Source: Trematomus loennbergii (lineage: Eukaryota > Chordata > Actinopteri > Perciformes > Nototheniidae). Taken from it: a stretch of 64,000 nucleotides of DNA. A program made the position numbers and the translations under genes. The notes under the pieces were generated by a model. It saw only the letters and a list, made by a program, of their open reading frames with translations, was not told where the DNA came from and ran no database searches. Positions 39,721 through 54,077 of the stretch are shown piece by piece (the stretch's first letter is position 1; the number at the start of each line of letters is the position of its first letter). The stretch is from the NCBI GenBank assembly GCA_012861695.1, contig JAAOOA010000033.1, positions 15,398,434-15,462,433 on the forward strand, written 5' to 3'.

Positions 39721-42700
39721 ACAATGTTTGCTGATGTTAATGATTAAAAAAGTTGCAGGCACTGATTATAGCATTTCCCCTTGATTAGTGAACAGTAAAC
39801 AACTTAGCGCAGGCCATTGCTGATGAACGTGTCGTGCAATCAGCCGCTGACAGAGGAGTGAGAGAAATAGAGGAAAAAACAGGGAGGGAAGGAGGGAAAA
39901 AAAGAGCAGGAGCCACAAAACTGAAGGTTTGGAGTCCATAAATAGGCAGCAGTTTTCCTTTCTAACCATTTTCCCAAAAGAGAAGAAGCCTGACTACTTA
40001 ATTGGAGAAATCAAATTTAGTCAAGCGCCCCGTCGGCTCAAACCTACATCATTAAAGTTGCCAGCTAACAAACATCAAACACGAGGCAGCATTAATGAAG
40101 CAGATGTATTAATTTTCCATTTATGAGCAGCTAAGCAACTCACTGCTGCTCCCCGCACTCCCCCCTCTTCACTGCCTTTCTCCCTCTCTTTCTCTGACAG
40201 CACTATTAATGATCTTTAATGCCCCACAGGCAGTAATAGGCCCCACTGGGAGAGCCGAAACACTGCGATTTGTATTGAGGATTTAGACATAACGGGGGGA
40301 AAGGGAAAAGAGTGAGATCTTGGGGACAGCTCCGAGGCGCTTGATCAGGCGCAGGCCTCACAGGGGCGGCTGCCGCTCCGGAATAATAAATGACAGCCTC
40401 GCGATTAAATCAAACCTTCTGCTCAAAAGGGCCAGAGCGGCTGATTGTCACTAACAATCGAGCTGCTTTTATAAACACCTCTGGGAAAAGAAATCAAAGG
40501 CAGACAGGATGGAAAAAAAACTTCAATGGCAGTTTGGCTCTCAACACCTGACAGTTAACACGCATAGGGAGAGACAGACCAGAAAAGTCCAGGGAATGAA
40601 GACCTGTCACTGGCTAATCTCAAACCATATTTATATGCTACTACCTTAATGCACCAGCTGGGACCTATGTTTCGACATCATGAATAATTAGAAATATGTT
40701 TATTATTAGCAGATACATGTTATCTAATTAGCTATTTGTTCAGGATCTGCAGCACAATATCTCCCTTGCAATATAAATCTGATGTTTAAATACAGTGACT
40801 TTACAATATGCTCCTATATGACATAAAAGGTCAGAAGCAATATAAGTTACAGATGCCTGATGCGAGCAAGCCCTTTGTTGACATTGTGGCTAATGCTACT
40901 GTACATGTACACATCGTAATTATCTGGAGCGGAGGATAACCCAGATACATAAGCCTGCACCAACATTAACCTACAAATTAGATATGCTATGCTTTCCAGA
41001 GCTCAAGCTTTCTGAGGCTCACCCTTAAAGCTGTTTGTTTGTTTCTTCATTAAGCTCATTTACAGCTCTCTAGAGACTGAGCTGGATGCTATCTTGTTAC
41101 AAGTATTTGTTTGTGAGAGAGACAAAATGCTGATAAATTCAGCCTACTGTACATACTGTATACTGTATACTCAGCTGTGCCTACTGTTTAGAAAGCAGTA
41201 TGTAAACCACGGCTCCATCAGAGTTATGTTTATTTTGGAGGATTCTGTATATTTACCTTCAAGTCAGTACTAATGCAGTAAGTAATATGTACGTTTATGT
41301 AGTGTGGAGAAAGATCGGGTGAACGGTGTGTTTGATTTTAATGCCAGAAACTGTAGTTGTTTTATTTAGCTAATGCTGTTAGCCCTCTTAAAAGTCAATT
41401 AAAATGCTTAACAGGCAGGGATTTGTGTGTTGTCAATGTATTGTTATGTACACAATGTTACACACTGCCGTATTAACTTCAGCCATATAAAGCTTATATC
41501 CATTAAATGTCAAATCTTTCAAGCTAATTATTTTACTGTATGTAATATTGTGAGAGTTATTCCGCAGATTGTACCTGTGCCAAAACCCTGCCACACAGCA
41601 AAACACTTGTGATGCCCAAACACCAATATCCACATAGCACATACTAGGTGCTTCGGGTCTATCTTTTTCCCTCTCACTCTCTCTTCAGACAGCGGCATCA
41701 TCATCATTTCCTGCCTGCTTCACTGTGGCAGGCAGCAGTGGGGTTAAGCTGCCAGCGATGCAACGATAGTGAGAGGGGGACTGCTGCAGCTGGGGGTTGC
41801 AGATAGCACATTCTGTCAAATAGTGTCAGGCTGCCTGCATAATGAAGTGAAGAGACTGGCGGTGGGAGGAGAAAAAATAGGAAAAGGGATGGTTTCATTT
41901 TGTATTGCTGAAACTGATACGGTTCGAACACCATCTGAAAAGCAGCAGGAGCCTCAGCTTACAGGCAGGAGGAGATGAAACGTGAAGTTATGGCCTGATT
42001 AATTATTATTGTAATACAGTTTTTTTTTTCTTTCTGCAGTGTGTTCTGTCTCAGTCTACACCGGTCAACATATTTACTGTTACTGCCTATTCACAAAGAT
42101 TCTGAACAAGTGCATGGCACGATACCTCAATCACATACCATGTTAAACCATGAGTCTTATATTTTGTAGTTTAGGACATGATTGCCGTCATCTATTATAT
42201 CATTGTAATTGCCCAAAAACAATAAGGAAACCGTTTTAATTTGGAGGTACATTAAAAAGTGAATGGACCCAAAATAGTTTTAATAATGTGTGCACAGTAA
42301 AACTTAGTGGAAGCATGTTAAGTTGACATTAACACGTTAATGTTAACAACGGACAATTTTGATAATACTTCCACCATTCCCCTATGTTTATGTTTCCAAA
42401 CTATTTTCATAGACATCGGACCACAGTTTCTTTTAACAAAGTTTTTTTAGATTCAAGTACATAAATGGTAATGTACTGACATGTTTATATAGCTGATGCA
42501 TACGTATGGTCTTAAATAGATTTAAAACCAACTAAGTTGAATAACATGAACATTTCTGTTCAAAAAATAAAGTGTTCACAAAGTTTTGGATTGAGTTGAC
42601 TTTACTTCAATTAAAGTGAAACCGTTGGACCAAGGTGTGAGGCAGCGGCTCTCATTGAAGGCAGCCTTGAAGACACGCTGGCTGATAGAACTGCATCACA

Positions 42701-45700
42701 TTAATGTTGCTTTAGATTGTTTATCTCAAGAGCTGAGGCATTTGTCATCATTGGACTTCCCTTGATCAATGCCTTCTTTATCATGATAAGTTTCTCAACT
42801 GACTTCTACCCCCCGCCGCCACAAACACACACACACACACTCACACATTCTAAAATGCCTGCACGCTTGCCTACACTTCTCCCCTCAACACCCAATGATT
42901 TCATTAGTTTCATATTAGGATTGATGGGGCTCTTCTGAGGGATATAAATCAATTTGAGAACACTTTTCTTAACCTCAGCCTCAACCTGCGATGGAGCCAT
43001 CAGGCGGAGGGGTGGCTGAGGGGCAAGAGGCTGGAACAGCTACATCATTGGTTTGCTTTTGCTGGGGGGCAGGGTGCACAAGTTATTTGGCCTTCAGGGT
43101 TTATGATGGAAAGAGTTCCCCCTTCATGCACTATCTATCCACCCAAGAAAGCTCCCTGTCTACCCAGTCTCCTCCACTTTTCCTTTCATCCCTAGTGCCT
43201 TCCATCCATCCTTCCATATCGCCATGATTTACAGCTATTACTCATGCGCTTCCTGGAATTGATTTCCCGGGAACTGTGCCTTGTGCCCATCCTTTCTGTG
43301 GGGGCCATAACGATCAGGCTGTGGATCATTAGTCTGGACCACTGTTTTCCACTGCTCTGCTGGCTGGGCGCCATACATCTCCCCCCTCCTCCAGAGTCAC
43401 AGCCACAGTTAAATTGCCTGTCCCCTTCCCCTCCTCTTCTACCCCCACCTCCCCAGCCCCAGTCACACCTCATGATCCTCATCTGTCCTCCTTTGCACCA
43501 CAGCATTTATCGTAAAAGCAAGCTGCGCTGGAGCCAAAGCCAGTGGTGAGTGTTTATAGGCCATTCACGACTGAGGAAATCCCCGTCTTGTTTCTCCTAT
43601 CCTCAAATGCTGACCTGTTACTCAGCAGACAGACACATGACACATCCTTCATGTTATTTGTGAAGAAAGACAATGACAGGCAGGGAAGCCATTTCTCTAC
43701 AGATGGCTTCTCATGACAGACGCTGACTGGGTTAATATGAATAAGAAAGTGATGGAGTCAGTTCGTCACCAGGAGGGCATGAGAGAGCAGTGGAGCTCAG
43801 GGCTGAAAGGCTCTTATTACGCCCCCTGAGGAACAATATGTTCTGATTTGTTGCATTTGCTTCTTGACAATGTGCCAGAATTGAAGGCCTGATTGAGCTT
43901 CCAGGGGTAATTTGAAAGACCAAAGCCAGTATTTTTCCTTGAGTGCTCAGCAAGTTGCCATTGTTTTCTCTTTTCTGTCACTCTGCAATCTTACATTTAC
44001 CAGAACAATACACGGACACTTAAGTTTGACACCAGTGCTTATCGCGCCCATTCAGTCTCGGGGCTACATCATCGACGGCCACATTCACATTAAACACTAC
44101 AATTTGTTCTTAAATGAGAGATCTGGCTCCATTCAACATCATTGTCCTGGTATTAATAAACTTTTGTGTGCCTTAAAGTTGAAGTCAGCATTACTTTAGT
44201 TTTAAGAAATGACTGCTCAGAGACAGAAATCAACTCCAGCTGCTGTCTCGTGGTTCAACAGGATCAGCTTTCTCCAACTCACCCATGTCTCACAGCTGCT
44301 TGATTAATTGCATTTCCATCTGGGGAATGAATCCAAAACTGGTCAAACAAGCATCTTGCTGTATAATGAGGCCGAGGTAAAACAAACAGCAGCTCAGACA
44401 AACAGCCTTGGCTGCCTCTAGTGGCTCTACACTGTGCTCTGGCATTGGCAGCGGAAGCTTCTCGAACTGAAGCCTGGGCCTGGCAGCATGCACTGGCAGC
44501 GATGATTTACAACAGCATTTAAGTGAATCTAATAAGCAGAGTGAATGCTTCCCGTCGCTTTGGCATGGCCTGTGCCTGGGCTCTAATCATTCAAATATTT
44601 TGGCAAAAGGCAATGCCCCGCTCTTCTCCAAAAGAGAATAATGAGACACGGAGCTCTTAATCACGGCAGATCAGTTCAAATAAATGAAAAGAGAATCAAA
44701 AGCATTCTTTGCCGAGGCAGCCCCTCTCTCTGTCCAAATGAGCTGACAGAGGGCCAGATCTGTGAGATGGAGATTTACTCAGGAGATAGAGCAGATTTTC
44801 CAAGACTCGTGAAGCGGTGTCTCACTCTGGCAGACTAGAAAGTAGTTCTGGAAGAAACAAGGCACCGTTTTTGTTCCATTGTCTTCAACATGGATGTTCA
44901 AAGTAATTATCAAGTATGCAAATATATACAGACATACAAACACAAATATTCTGACCAGCCCAAGAAAACGATGGCCTGTGATCTTCGCAGCTTTTTAATC
45001 ACACCATTTTTCCACACTTGTTCTCCTATCACACCTCAAACGCTTTCTGGAAACCCACGCAAAAACAACGCGGTAGCTCTGACACCTCATCCCAACTCAA
45101 TTATTCACCATGCTTTCACTTGCCAAGCCTTTCCTCTGCCAATCTGAAAGCCTTCCACGTACTGCGCTTGCTGAGACATCGCTCTAACAAACGATGCTGT
45201 CAGTTAACAAGATGGAAAAACATTCTGTTAATTTTTTCTCTCCCTTCTTCCCTCCCCTCCTCGGCAATGAGTCTTGATGTGCAGAGACGAGGGCTGGATC
45301 ACAGCTTGCCTGGGGGAAGCCTGACACAAGACAGGCTGCCGCTGACATGATGAGCCTCGAGACTGCTGGCAAAATCTTGTGATGTCACTTCCCGCTCTCG
45401 ACAGCTCTGACACCCTGGCATGGGGTGCTGGGAAGGCGAGGGATAGAGGGAGCTGCTGGAGTGCTAGTGGAGGTGGTGTCTGGGAAGGGGAGGAAGCGGG
45501 TGGAGGCTTGATGAGAAGAAAGACTGGTGCGTCGACTTCGCAGCTCTTCTGTTTTCTTTAATGTTCCCACTTTTATCAGCAGTCGGAGCTGTCAGCAGTA
45601 ATCACGCTTGTACTGAAGAGCTGCACAGACGATAAGCCCGGCCTGTCAGCGGCACATCCACCGCGGCAGACATATGCTGCTGCCGCTCGCCACGTCTCTC

Positions 45701-46747
45701 TTTATGCATGATGGCATTCTCCCCAGAGAGGAGAGAAAAAGCTCAGAAGGAGCTGGATTATCCTCACCAGGGAGATGGAGGGAAAACTATCATATCTTCT
45801 TAAACTGGGGTGTACATGCATGTGGTGTATGTGTGTCATTTGTAACAGTGAAGTAATACTATGATACATAGTAGAAAGATCATTCACAAATACTACAGGG
45901 TAACCCTCCTAGTCCCTTATGGCAGTAATATTTGCATATGGTAAATTAGGTGATAAACAATGACCACAGCACGGCAGGACATTCAATGCTATACGCTTAG
46001 TGTTCCTAACATTTTCATTAGATTAGATATCGTTTGAAAAATGAAAAAAAAATTGGATCAGAGGCAAATAAAGCCGAAAGGTGTACAACATCAAAATGAA
46101 ACGGATTCTGTGATCCTATAGATTTGTTTCCTGTGACAGCCTCATGTAAGGAGACTGGTGTGTCGCTAATAACTGTCACATCAATCTACAGCGACAGTGA
46201 CACATGTGGACTCATGTCAAAGCTGGTCGGTCGATTTTATAGCTACAAGGCAGCATCATAACAGACAGGAATAGTAATTACACACGCAGAAAAACATGGG
46301 GATGCTGCGGTCGCACCATGTGCATGACAGGCGTTGTGCAACATAAATAATGGAAAGTGTGGCAGTCAAATGTCGCCAGGCATTTGGTTACCAATTATCC
46401 TTCTCTTGTGAGCTTTAAAGCGCTGTGCATTGTTTAACGTTAACAGACGTAATTGAATAATAATGTTGTTGCCCCACCTGTTCTCTGTGTATGGTAGATA
46501 GCTGTTTGGTTAGAATAAATGAGCTGTGCTCTCCCTCTTCCTCCCTCCTCCTCTCCCTCTCTCGCCCTGACAATGGGGCTGAGAGGCCTGCCCTCGCAAT
46601 GGCCATTAAAATAATGTGCCCTAACCTGAGCAGGGGTTAACCAGCTAATGTCCTCAGTGGACATGAATAATGCAGATCAGGTTCCTAAACAAGCACACAA
46701 ATGAATCTATAAATCACCCAGGTCAGGGCAGTCTTATTAGCCCTCCA

Positions 46748-46763
46748 CCCCCCCCCCCCCCCC
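46748..46763 (+). repeat. Poly-C run (16 nt)
   Basis: Sixteen consecutive C. Equivalent to a G-run on the minus strand and able to form G-quadruplex or i-motif structures; the exact length is prone to sequencing error. Confidence 0.95.
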
Positions 46764-49700
46764 AACAACCTCCTTCCTGTGTCTCTGTTGGATTGGTCCC
46801 TGTCAGGCACCTGCTGAGGGAGCTTCCTTGAATAAACATGTGGTTAAATGTTCTGCTGGTTTAATGTGTGGACAGCACGGAGAGCACGCCATGCAGAAAT
46901 GAATGTATTATGTAGCAGCTCACCTGTCCGCTTTTCATACTGAGGTGGAAGGGAGAAATTGCTTGACATTTTTCTTTTATTAAACATTAGTTTGAAATAT
47001 TGAACCAGAAAGGTGGGTGAAATATCATCAACACCTTGACAACTAACAACAAAGCAATATATTGACCAAACATAATTTGTTGTCATATCTGACAGATGTT
47101 GCTTATGGCTAAGGGCATCTGTTGTTAGGTTGTTTGCATTGCATTTATTTTAAAAAGTAGTTTAATAGTCTGTCTAAGGCCTCCCCCTTTACAAAACTAA
47201 ACAGCGTTCCTTTAATTAATTCCATTAATCTATAGGTGTTTTTTTTTTTATCGTGTCCATTTAAATACATTGATTCAAAACAACATCTCATCACTTGTGT
47301 GGACTTTTCTCAAAATGCTTTGCTAAAATAATTTCCCGGCATACTTTATTATAAGTCAAAATATAATAATTATTAGCTTTTTAAGCATGTATTGTTATTG
47401 TTGTAAACACATGCTGAGCTAATATTTGACCACAATGGTTTTTCTAATCCTTCTGGAATTGGATTCAACCAGCAAATCATAATCAAAGTGTGCAACAACA
47501 CTATGGGAACAATGCAAATAGAAAACAAGGACATCTCAGTTAAATAAACTAATCAGAAATAGGAAATGAACCTCAGCAGTTTACTTCCCAGATGTTGCTG
47601 AGTTAAACTGAGAAAAATAGATACGTTACGGGCTGAAGAATGCTCAACAGTCTCTCTGTGAACAGTGAGAGTGGATCAATATGGATTTCATGTACAGGCG
47701 CAGATGAATTGCCAGAAAAAACAACAACCAGTAATACAGCGGTGCAATTCAATGTTTCAGAGGCCTCTACTTGCTATTGTCGGGGCTAAATAACATTTTG
47801 CGTTAATTTTGCTTCCAAAGATTTAAGAACGTGTCTTTCATCCAACATAAAGCAGTACATTTGAAAAACAAAAGTTGTATCACTTCTTAGAAATGAAACC
47901 CCTTAACAACTCTTCCTACAGGTCCTGTGGTTCTCAAAGATTGATGGTCAAATTATAAAGCCCATCCCACATCAAAATAGTCACTGCTGGACACAAAGCA
48001 GAAAGTATTGTGTTTGTGTCTGTGAATATGTGCAGTGATCAGGGAAGCACGGCAGTTTAGTTCACATAGACAACTAACCCTGTTTCATTTATCATATCGA
48101 GTATGCGCTCCTCCATACTCCATCAAACAAAGCCACTGCTAGCTCACAGAGTCATTTCCCTCTCTCCCAATTACAAATGAGTCCATTAGTGTGTCTGCAG
48201 TGAGCCCTGTGCTGTCTCCCAGTAATGGCTTGTGAGATTTCCATCATAATCATAATGGCTCCCAGAGCAGCCATGAGTGCAGATGGAAGGTCGCTCATAG
48301 GTAATGAGCTATCTCACCACCCAAAGGGCACATGTATTTTTGCTTTGTTATTTGGAACTGTAGGCCTGGCATAGTTTGCTTGTCATGACACATTGTGTTT
48401 GAAGATGTGGTGGTGGATTAAAAAAAGGAAGGGTAGAGTAGCATCTAGCATTTATTATCATCATGAAATCAGGGTTAAGGCTGGGACTTGATGCAAAAAA
48501 TGTAACATTACCGATGCAGTCGAGTAACAGCTCACAACAATTTCTATCCTCGCATTAGTTTGCACCCTCACAATCTTTCCGTCTCCCTCCCCTGGTTGTG
48601 TAGCAGTGCCAAGCTGAAATATCATTATGGCCAGCACTGTCAGTATGACTCACCTCTACTTGCCATTCGTAACACATCACATTCTTTTCTTTGGCCTGGG
48701 ATCATGGCAGCCAGCACATCTGCATCTTCTGCCAATTATTCTCCCAATGCTGGTCTTGGTAATATTTTCAGAGTGTGTGTGCTGACTGTACTAGTGAGCT
48801 GGCTGTCTGCATAGTCATGGGGCATGTGAGACTGGGTGGAATGGGTTGATAAGATGCTCGCTCTGCCCATGCTTAATTGGCCAGAGTTGTTGTGTTGCGG
48901 GTCATATGAATGAGTTGACCTGACATTTTTATGTATGATTCTGGTTTCATAAAGGCTTGTGTTTGCCTGACGTTTCAGTGTCTGCTTGCACACATGTTGG
49001 CCACCAGTCACGGTGGGCAACATTGTTCTCCAGAGTATTGTAGGCGAACATCTGACCTAATTGTGTTCTGCTTGCTGGAGCCGTGGTATGATTCTCAGCA
49101 CATGTTAATATTAGCCTTGACACATGCCTTTATGATACTCACTTTGTTCTTGGTTTTTACTAACCAGCTAACAGTACAAAGGCCGTTTTTTTTAAACAAC
49201 CAAGTCTAATACCTTTCCTTTAGTTTGAAACATATTTTTTTTAAGGGTGTTTTCATGCTTATGACCCTTCTTTTTCACCCTTGGATGTCTGTTTTTGTCA
49301 GGTTTCACCCTGCTGTGATAGAAACGTCATCAACATGCCCACCAGCTCAACGTGAATTCTCTGGAGAATAAGTGGTGCTATTCAAACATAGGCTCAATCG
49401 GACATTACAAAGACCTATCAGCTGGTGTGGTCCGTTTGATGTCCGGTGTTAAAAGTTACTTTCTTGTATTAACCATGACTTACATATTCTGCGTAATAGC
49501 AAGGCACAGCTACAGCTATTTTAACAAGATCACAGATTTTTCAATAATAGTCCAGGATGATCCATCATCTTACAACATAATATGCTAAATAATTAATAGA
49601 GTAAAGAATGATCCGTGAGCAGACCTCTAGCATTGGCGCTGCCCCCACAGTCTGGAAATTCAAAGGCAGCTAGCACCCCACTGGGCTGAATCAAAAGGAA

Positions 49701-50631
49701 TGGAGTATTTACTGCTTATGCAGCCTTTTTGTACATTAGCCATTAGGGCCTTCTAATGATAGAGAAATATACATAAGGGTCAGCCACAGTTCTATAGTTA
49801 AGTTCACCCGTTCCCGGGAGGTCTGCCGTCTCCCTCTGCTTTAATTTGAAATCATGCAGAGGCAAAATGGTAGCCGTTTGATTTATCCCTTATTACATTG
49901 CTTCTTAAGAATCTGTCAGGCGGCCTCATGAATTCATTCATCTCCATAAGCTTTCTCAGCGCCACTTAGGGCTTGTGTAATCTGGGTGAGACCCCTTATC
50001 ACTTCATTTGCACAAGCAGGAGACTATCAATTCCTGTCCAGCATGTGGGCCGGGGGAATTAGTGCAGAGGTGTTTGGATGTGTTCAGACCAAGCTGCAGT
50101 GACAAGAAACTGTTTACACATTGAACACCATGCAGGTGTTCCATTTCACACCCTATATTTACAATATTAGGGAGCATTAGCTAAATATATTTGCTACTTT
50201 ATTGCTTACACTCATTTCAGTGAAGATCTCGATAGACAGGCGATTTTCCACCATGAGTCATTGACGTAATGCCATTGTGAAAGGAGAGACACTTAAAAGC
50301 ATTTAGCTGGTGCCTAGCTCCACACTGCAGCCTCATAAAGCCAGACAATGGCTGAGCTTAATAAGAAACAGAATGGATCCCATGAGTGTGGAGGAACCAT
50401 CAAGCTGGGGAATTTCATTTAATTTCCCCGGGGCCATCTATGTCTTGTACACATAATTAGAGCCCAACATGCAATGCTCCTTGTGTTTTGTCAATAATTC
50501 CCCAAGGAGCAATCAGGACAAGGGTTGGACATGCCTCTGTGACCTGGGCTACTTGCAACAAGCTCAGTCACCTAATTACACTGCCTCTAACAAGCAGTGT
50601 GGTGGTGCTGGTGGTTGTAAGGGAAGGATGT

Positions 50632-50648
50632 GGGGGGGGGGGGGGGGG
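50632..50648 (+). repeat. Poly-G run (17 nt)
   Basis: Seventeen consecutive G. A possible G-quadruplex or slippage site; the length in the assembly should be treated as approximate. Confidence 0.95.
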
Positions 50649-53600
50649 AAGGCGACCGGCCTGAGCCCAGGAGCCCACAGCCCCTTCGAAGAGCCCCTGA
50701 TGTCATTAGGATTGTTTGTTGCTGCCGCCATGCATGCTGGGACAGCGTCGTTATTTTGACAAGCCAGTTCTCCATTTTCCTCATTTAGGATTCTTTTCTA
50801 CAGTGACTCACCGCCTCTGGAGGCTTACGCGACAGACGATTAAAGATATACAGAAGTTATTTTACATTTTTGTGGTGTATAATAATCTATTTTATGTCCA
50901 CCACAACAAAGATGTCCAACCAAACAATCCTCAGAGGACTATTTACACAATCCAAAAGTTGATTAGGTCGTAAAGTCAGTGAGCCAGTTTTCACAATATC
51001 CTCATGTTGTTTTATTTGAGTTGTTGCACAATAAAATTCCCGGGGATTACCTCACAAACAACTCAAAAATGTTACCCAACTAGGACACTAATCTATCGAC
51101 TATTAATGATAACTTGCGTAGGTAAAAGTACACTGAAACCAAAACAGCAAATCACTCAAATGAATGAAATGCACGTTTACTAAGTACTAAACTAAGTCAC
51201 AAATATTTTGAGGGAGAGATTTTCTACTACATTTTTAGTAAACGATCAAATTGTATTACATTATATCTGCCAAAGACTGAATAACTGCCAGCAACACTGT
51301 TCATTTGGGATCGTTTACAGTGTTTGTGTCGAAGGCACTGGGTTTGCTTTTGCCATCTAACAAAGTGCAGATAGAGAAATCCTGCCGTGGCTGCAGGGAT
51401 AGATATTTTCTGTGGGTGAGCTGAGGCAACTGTGGAGAGAGCCAGGAGCCAGTCAATTCTGAAGCAAGTTGCCTGCAGCAATCATTGGCTTGACAAAAGG
51501 GCAATGAGAGGGCAGAGGTTTGTGTGAGAGTCACTGGCCCAGTTGCTGGGGGGGCTTATGTGCAGGTGAGCCGGGCCTTGACTGACATCCGCCGAGCACA
51601 GCGAGAAAGTTTAACCTTGGCGTGTCGGAGAACTCACTCTCAGCAGGCAGAGAGGGCAGATCCAGAGACAGTGAGGGATGAAGAGAGAGTGTGTGAGAAA
51701 AGAAATAGGCGCTGCAATAGGCGCTCTGCATAACAACAACCATTTTTTTTCACAAGCGGCCTGTTTCCAGAGACACTGGTTTGAACTTAAGGTCTTACTA
51801 CATGCATTATTAAAGACCGGTAACTGGCAACACTGCCTCATAAATAGAGATGAGGACAGACACCCGAGGAGCCGGGGCGCTGCTCACTCTTGATCGGCCA
51901 CAAATCCACCGGCCTAACATGACCCAGAGGGTTCTACATACACAGTGCCTCTACCCAGCAGCCCTCTGTTTTGATTCTGTCTTCACACCTGACAAATGGC
52001 ACCACATGGAGTAAGTTCATTATAGCATACGTCAATTGTATAAAAAATGCATGTCATTTAGTTTAACTCAACATCTTTGGCCGGATGGCTGTTATTTTTG
52101 GCTTAGCGCTGAGGCCAATTTTAGCTGTGCTGCTAAAACAACATTAGTGACATTATTTCAATTTGTGGAGCTAATGGTGTGCTTAACAGATGGCTAGGAA
52201 TAATATGCCATTCATTCTATATTCTATTGATAAAACAGTCTTGCTGCTAATTGTTATATCATGTGTGCAGAACTTCTATAATGGAAAGAATCTGCCACAT
52301 TATACTCTCACTTCAGACCAACATTTCTTTAACTGTGGTTTTGTTTCCACGTCAAAGCCTCTCTGTATGTGACCCATCTCATCACGTCTCTGATATGTAC
52401 ACAATTAGCTTGAGACACTTTCATTTTCCAGGTCAGGAAAGATGGAAATGGATTTTTTTTTCATGGGAGTGAGCATCTCAGTCAAACAGCATTTATGTTT
52501 TTTTGTTGCTGATTGAATTATTTTCCATTCCCTGTGTTCTCAGCTTGTGCTGGGAATTGAATCATTGCCTTTGAAACATGATTCACTGCTGCGACTGTTT
52601 TCCCCCCATTCAATTTCAAGGACTTGGCAACCTTGTCCTATTCAAACGCGTGCATTATTACCTTTTATTGTTGGCCATAAATGAATGGTGGGTTTGAGCA
52701 CTCTAGAGGGTAACACATTAGGGCTTGTATACTATCACGTCTCAAGGTAAGAGTCAACCTTCTGCAATCCTGTGTCTCAACATCAAAACTGTTGTGCGGA
52801 AAGCTATTATGAAGTCTCAGAAGATAATCTCAAAAGCAATAGCAATGCTTTTTGTAGATGCAATCTCTTTTAGATTGCATTCCACATCCTTTTGAATAAA
52901 TATTTGAGGGTCTGCACTTTTATCAAAAAAAAATTCACAGCACTGCTGTGTGAATGTAATCAGCTTGGGTCCAAATATTTCAACCGCAACCTTAATAACT
53001 TGGTTTCTTTTGACCATTCAACAAATATTTGACAGATCAACACATTTATGACACCCGAGTTAGAGTTTATTCCTGAGCCACCAGCTAAAGGTCTCATATT
53101 AACATTTAATAAATACAGGGCTTCAGCATGCCTTTGTAAACTGTCAACACCTTATCAGAAGGCTCCTGCATGCAGATTGAATGCCAATTGTAAACAGTTT
53201 GGTAAAAAGTGAGTTAGAGTGGGAAATTGGAAGGTTCCTACATCAAAGAAAAATAATTGTTGGTGCTGATGGTTGTAGCCAAGTAATCGGAATTGGTTGT
53301 ACCATGACAATATTTAACTTAGGGCTAGTTAGCTACGGTTTCCACATTTACTTTGGCAACAAAACTGAATGCTGAAAATTAGTACAAACACTGACCTGAT
53401 CATTGTTCTTAATATGAGATGTGTTGATACTGGGATATAAAGAGGGTGAGAAAGGGAAGCTGGGAAGGGAAACAGTCCACAGCTGGAGACACAGAAGGGC
53501 CTTTCTTTTCTTTTTCCTTTCTTTTTCCTTTCTTTGAACCATTATGTACAACAAAGCTTGAAACGCAAAATGGTTGGTACAAACACACCAGCAATGACTT

Positions 53601-54077
53601 GTTGATCACCGTCCACATCTGAGGTTAGGGGTGTTTCCATGGACAGTGTGAGGAATTACCTGCTGGACAATGAGGGGTTGCAAGCTGGAGTGTGCTCCCG
53701 TTCATGTGTCACATTGGATGGTCAGAGCCCCAGAGCAAGCCTGCTCACTCTCAGTTCTCAAGTCTCAAGACCTCTCTAGAGTAACATGGCTATGCGGCTT
53801 AAAAAAGGCTAGCTAGCGTTTTATATATCAACATGTAAGGGCACATTCCCAGCAATGGTTATTACATGTGTAAATTAAGACAAAACAAGGTTCAATCTGT
53901 TGCAGGGTCCATGCATTGACAGGATGACATCTTCCCCTTCTGTCAACATTTTATTTCAGAAGAAAAAGGGTATATAGAAAAATATGTCAAGTAGGCCGTT
54001 TCCAATGAATAACCAGCATGTCATTCAAAGGGGGAAAAGTCTCTTCTCTGACATTTTCTCCTGTGGCCTTACTCTCT

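Larger units (their letters stand above)
39721..54077. other. Large gene-poor interval
   Basis: About 14 kb without a recognisable gene. Simple-sequence items are a CA run at 42827-42845, 16 C at 46748-46763, 17 G at 50632-50648 and a CTTT-rich pyrimidine tract at about 53494-53536. Two weak minus-strand exon-like pairs (46924-46939 and 48654-48695) are treated as findings. Compact stretches such as 40280-40520 (including TGATTGTCACTAACAATCGA) and 44030-44190 have the mixed composition often seen in conserved developmental enhancers, but only comparison could show this. Confidence 0.5.

Noticed and set aside
43192..43549. Overlapping glycine-rich and proline-rich frames on opposite strands
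   Set aside because: A C-rich tract (CCCCTCCTCTTCTACCCC type) explains both; no gene evidence.
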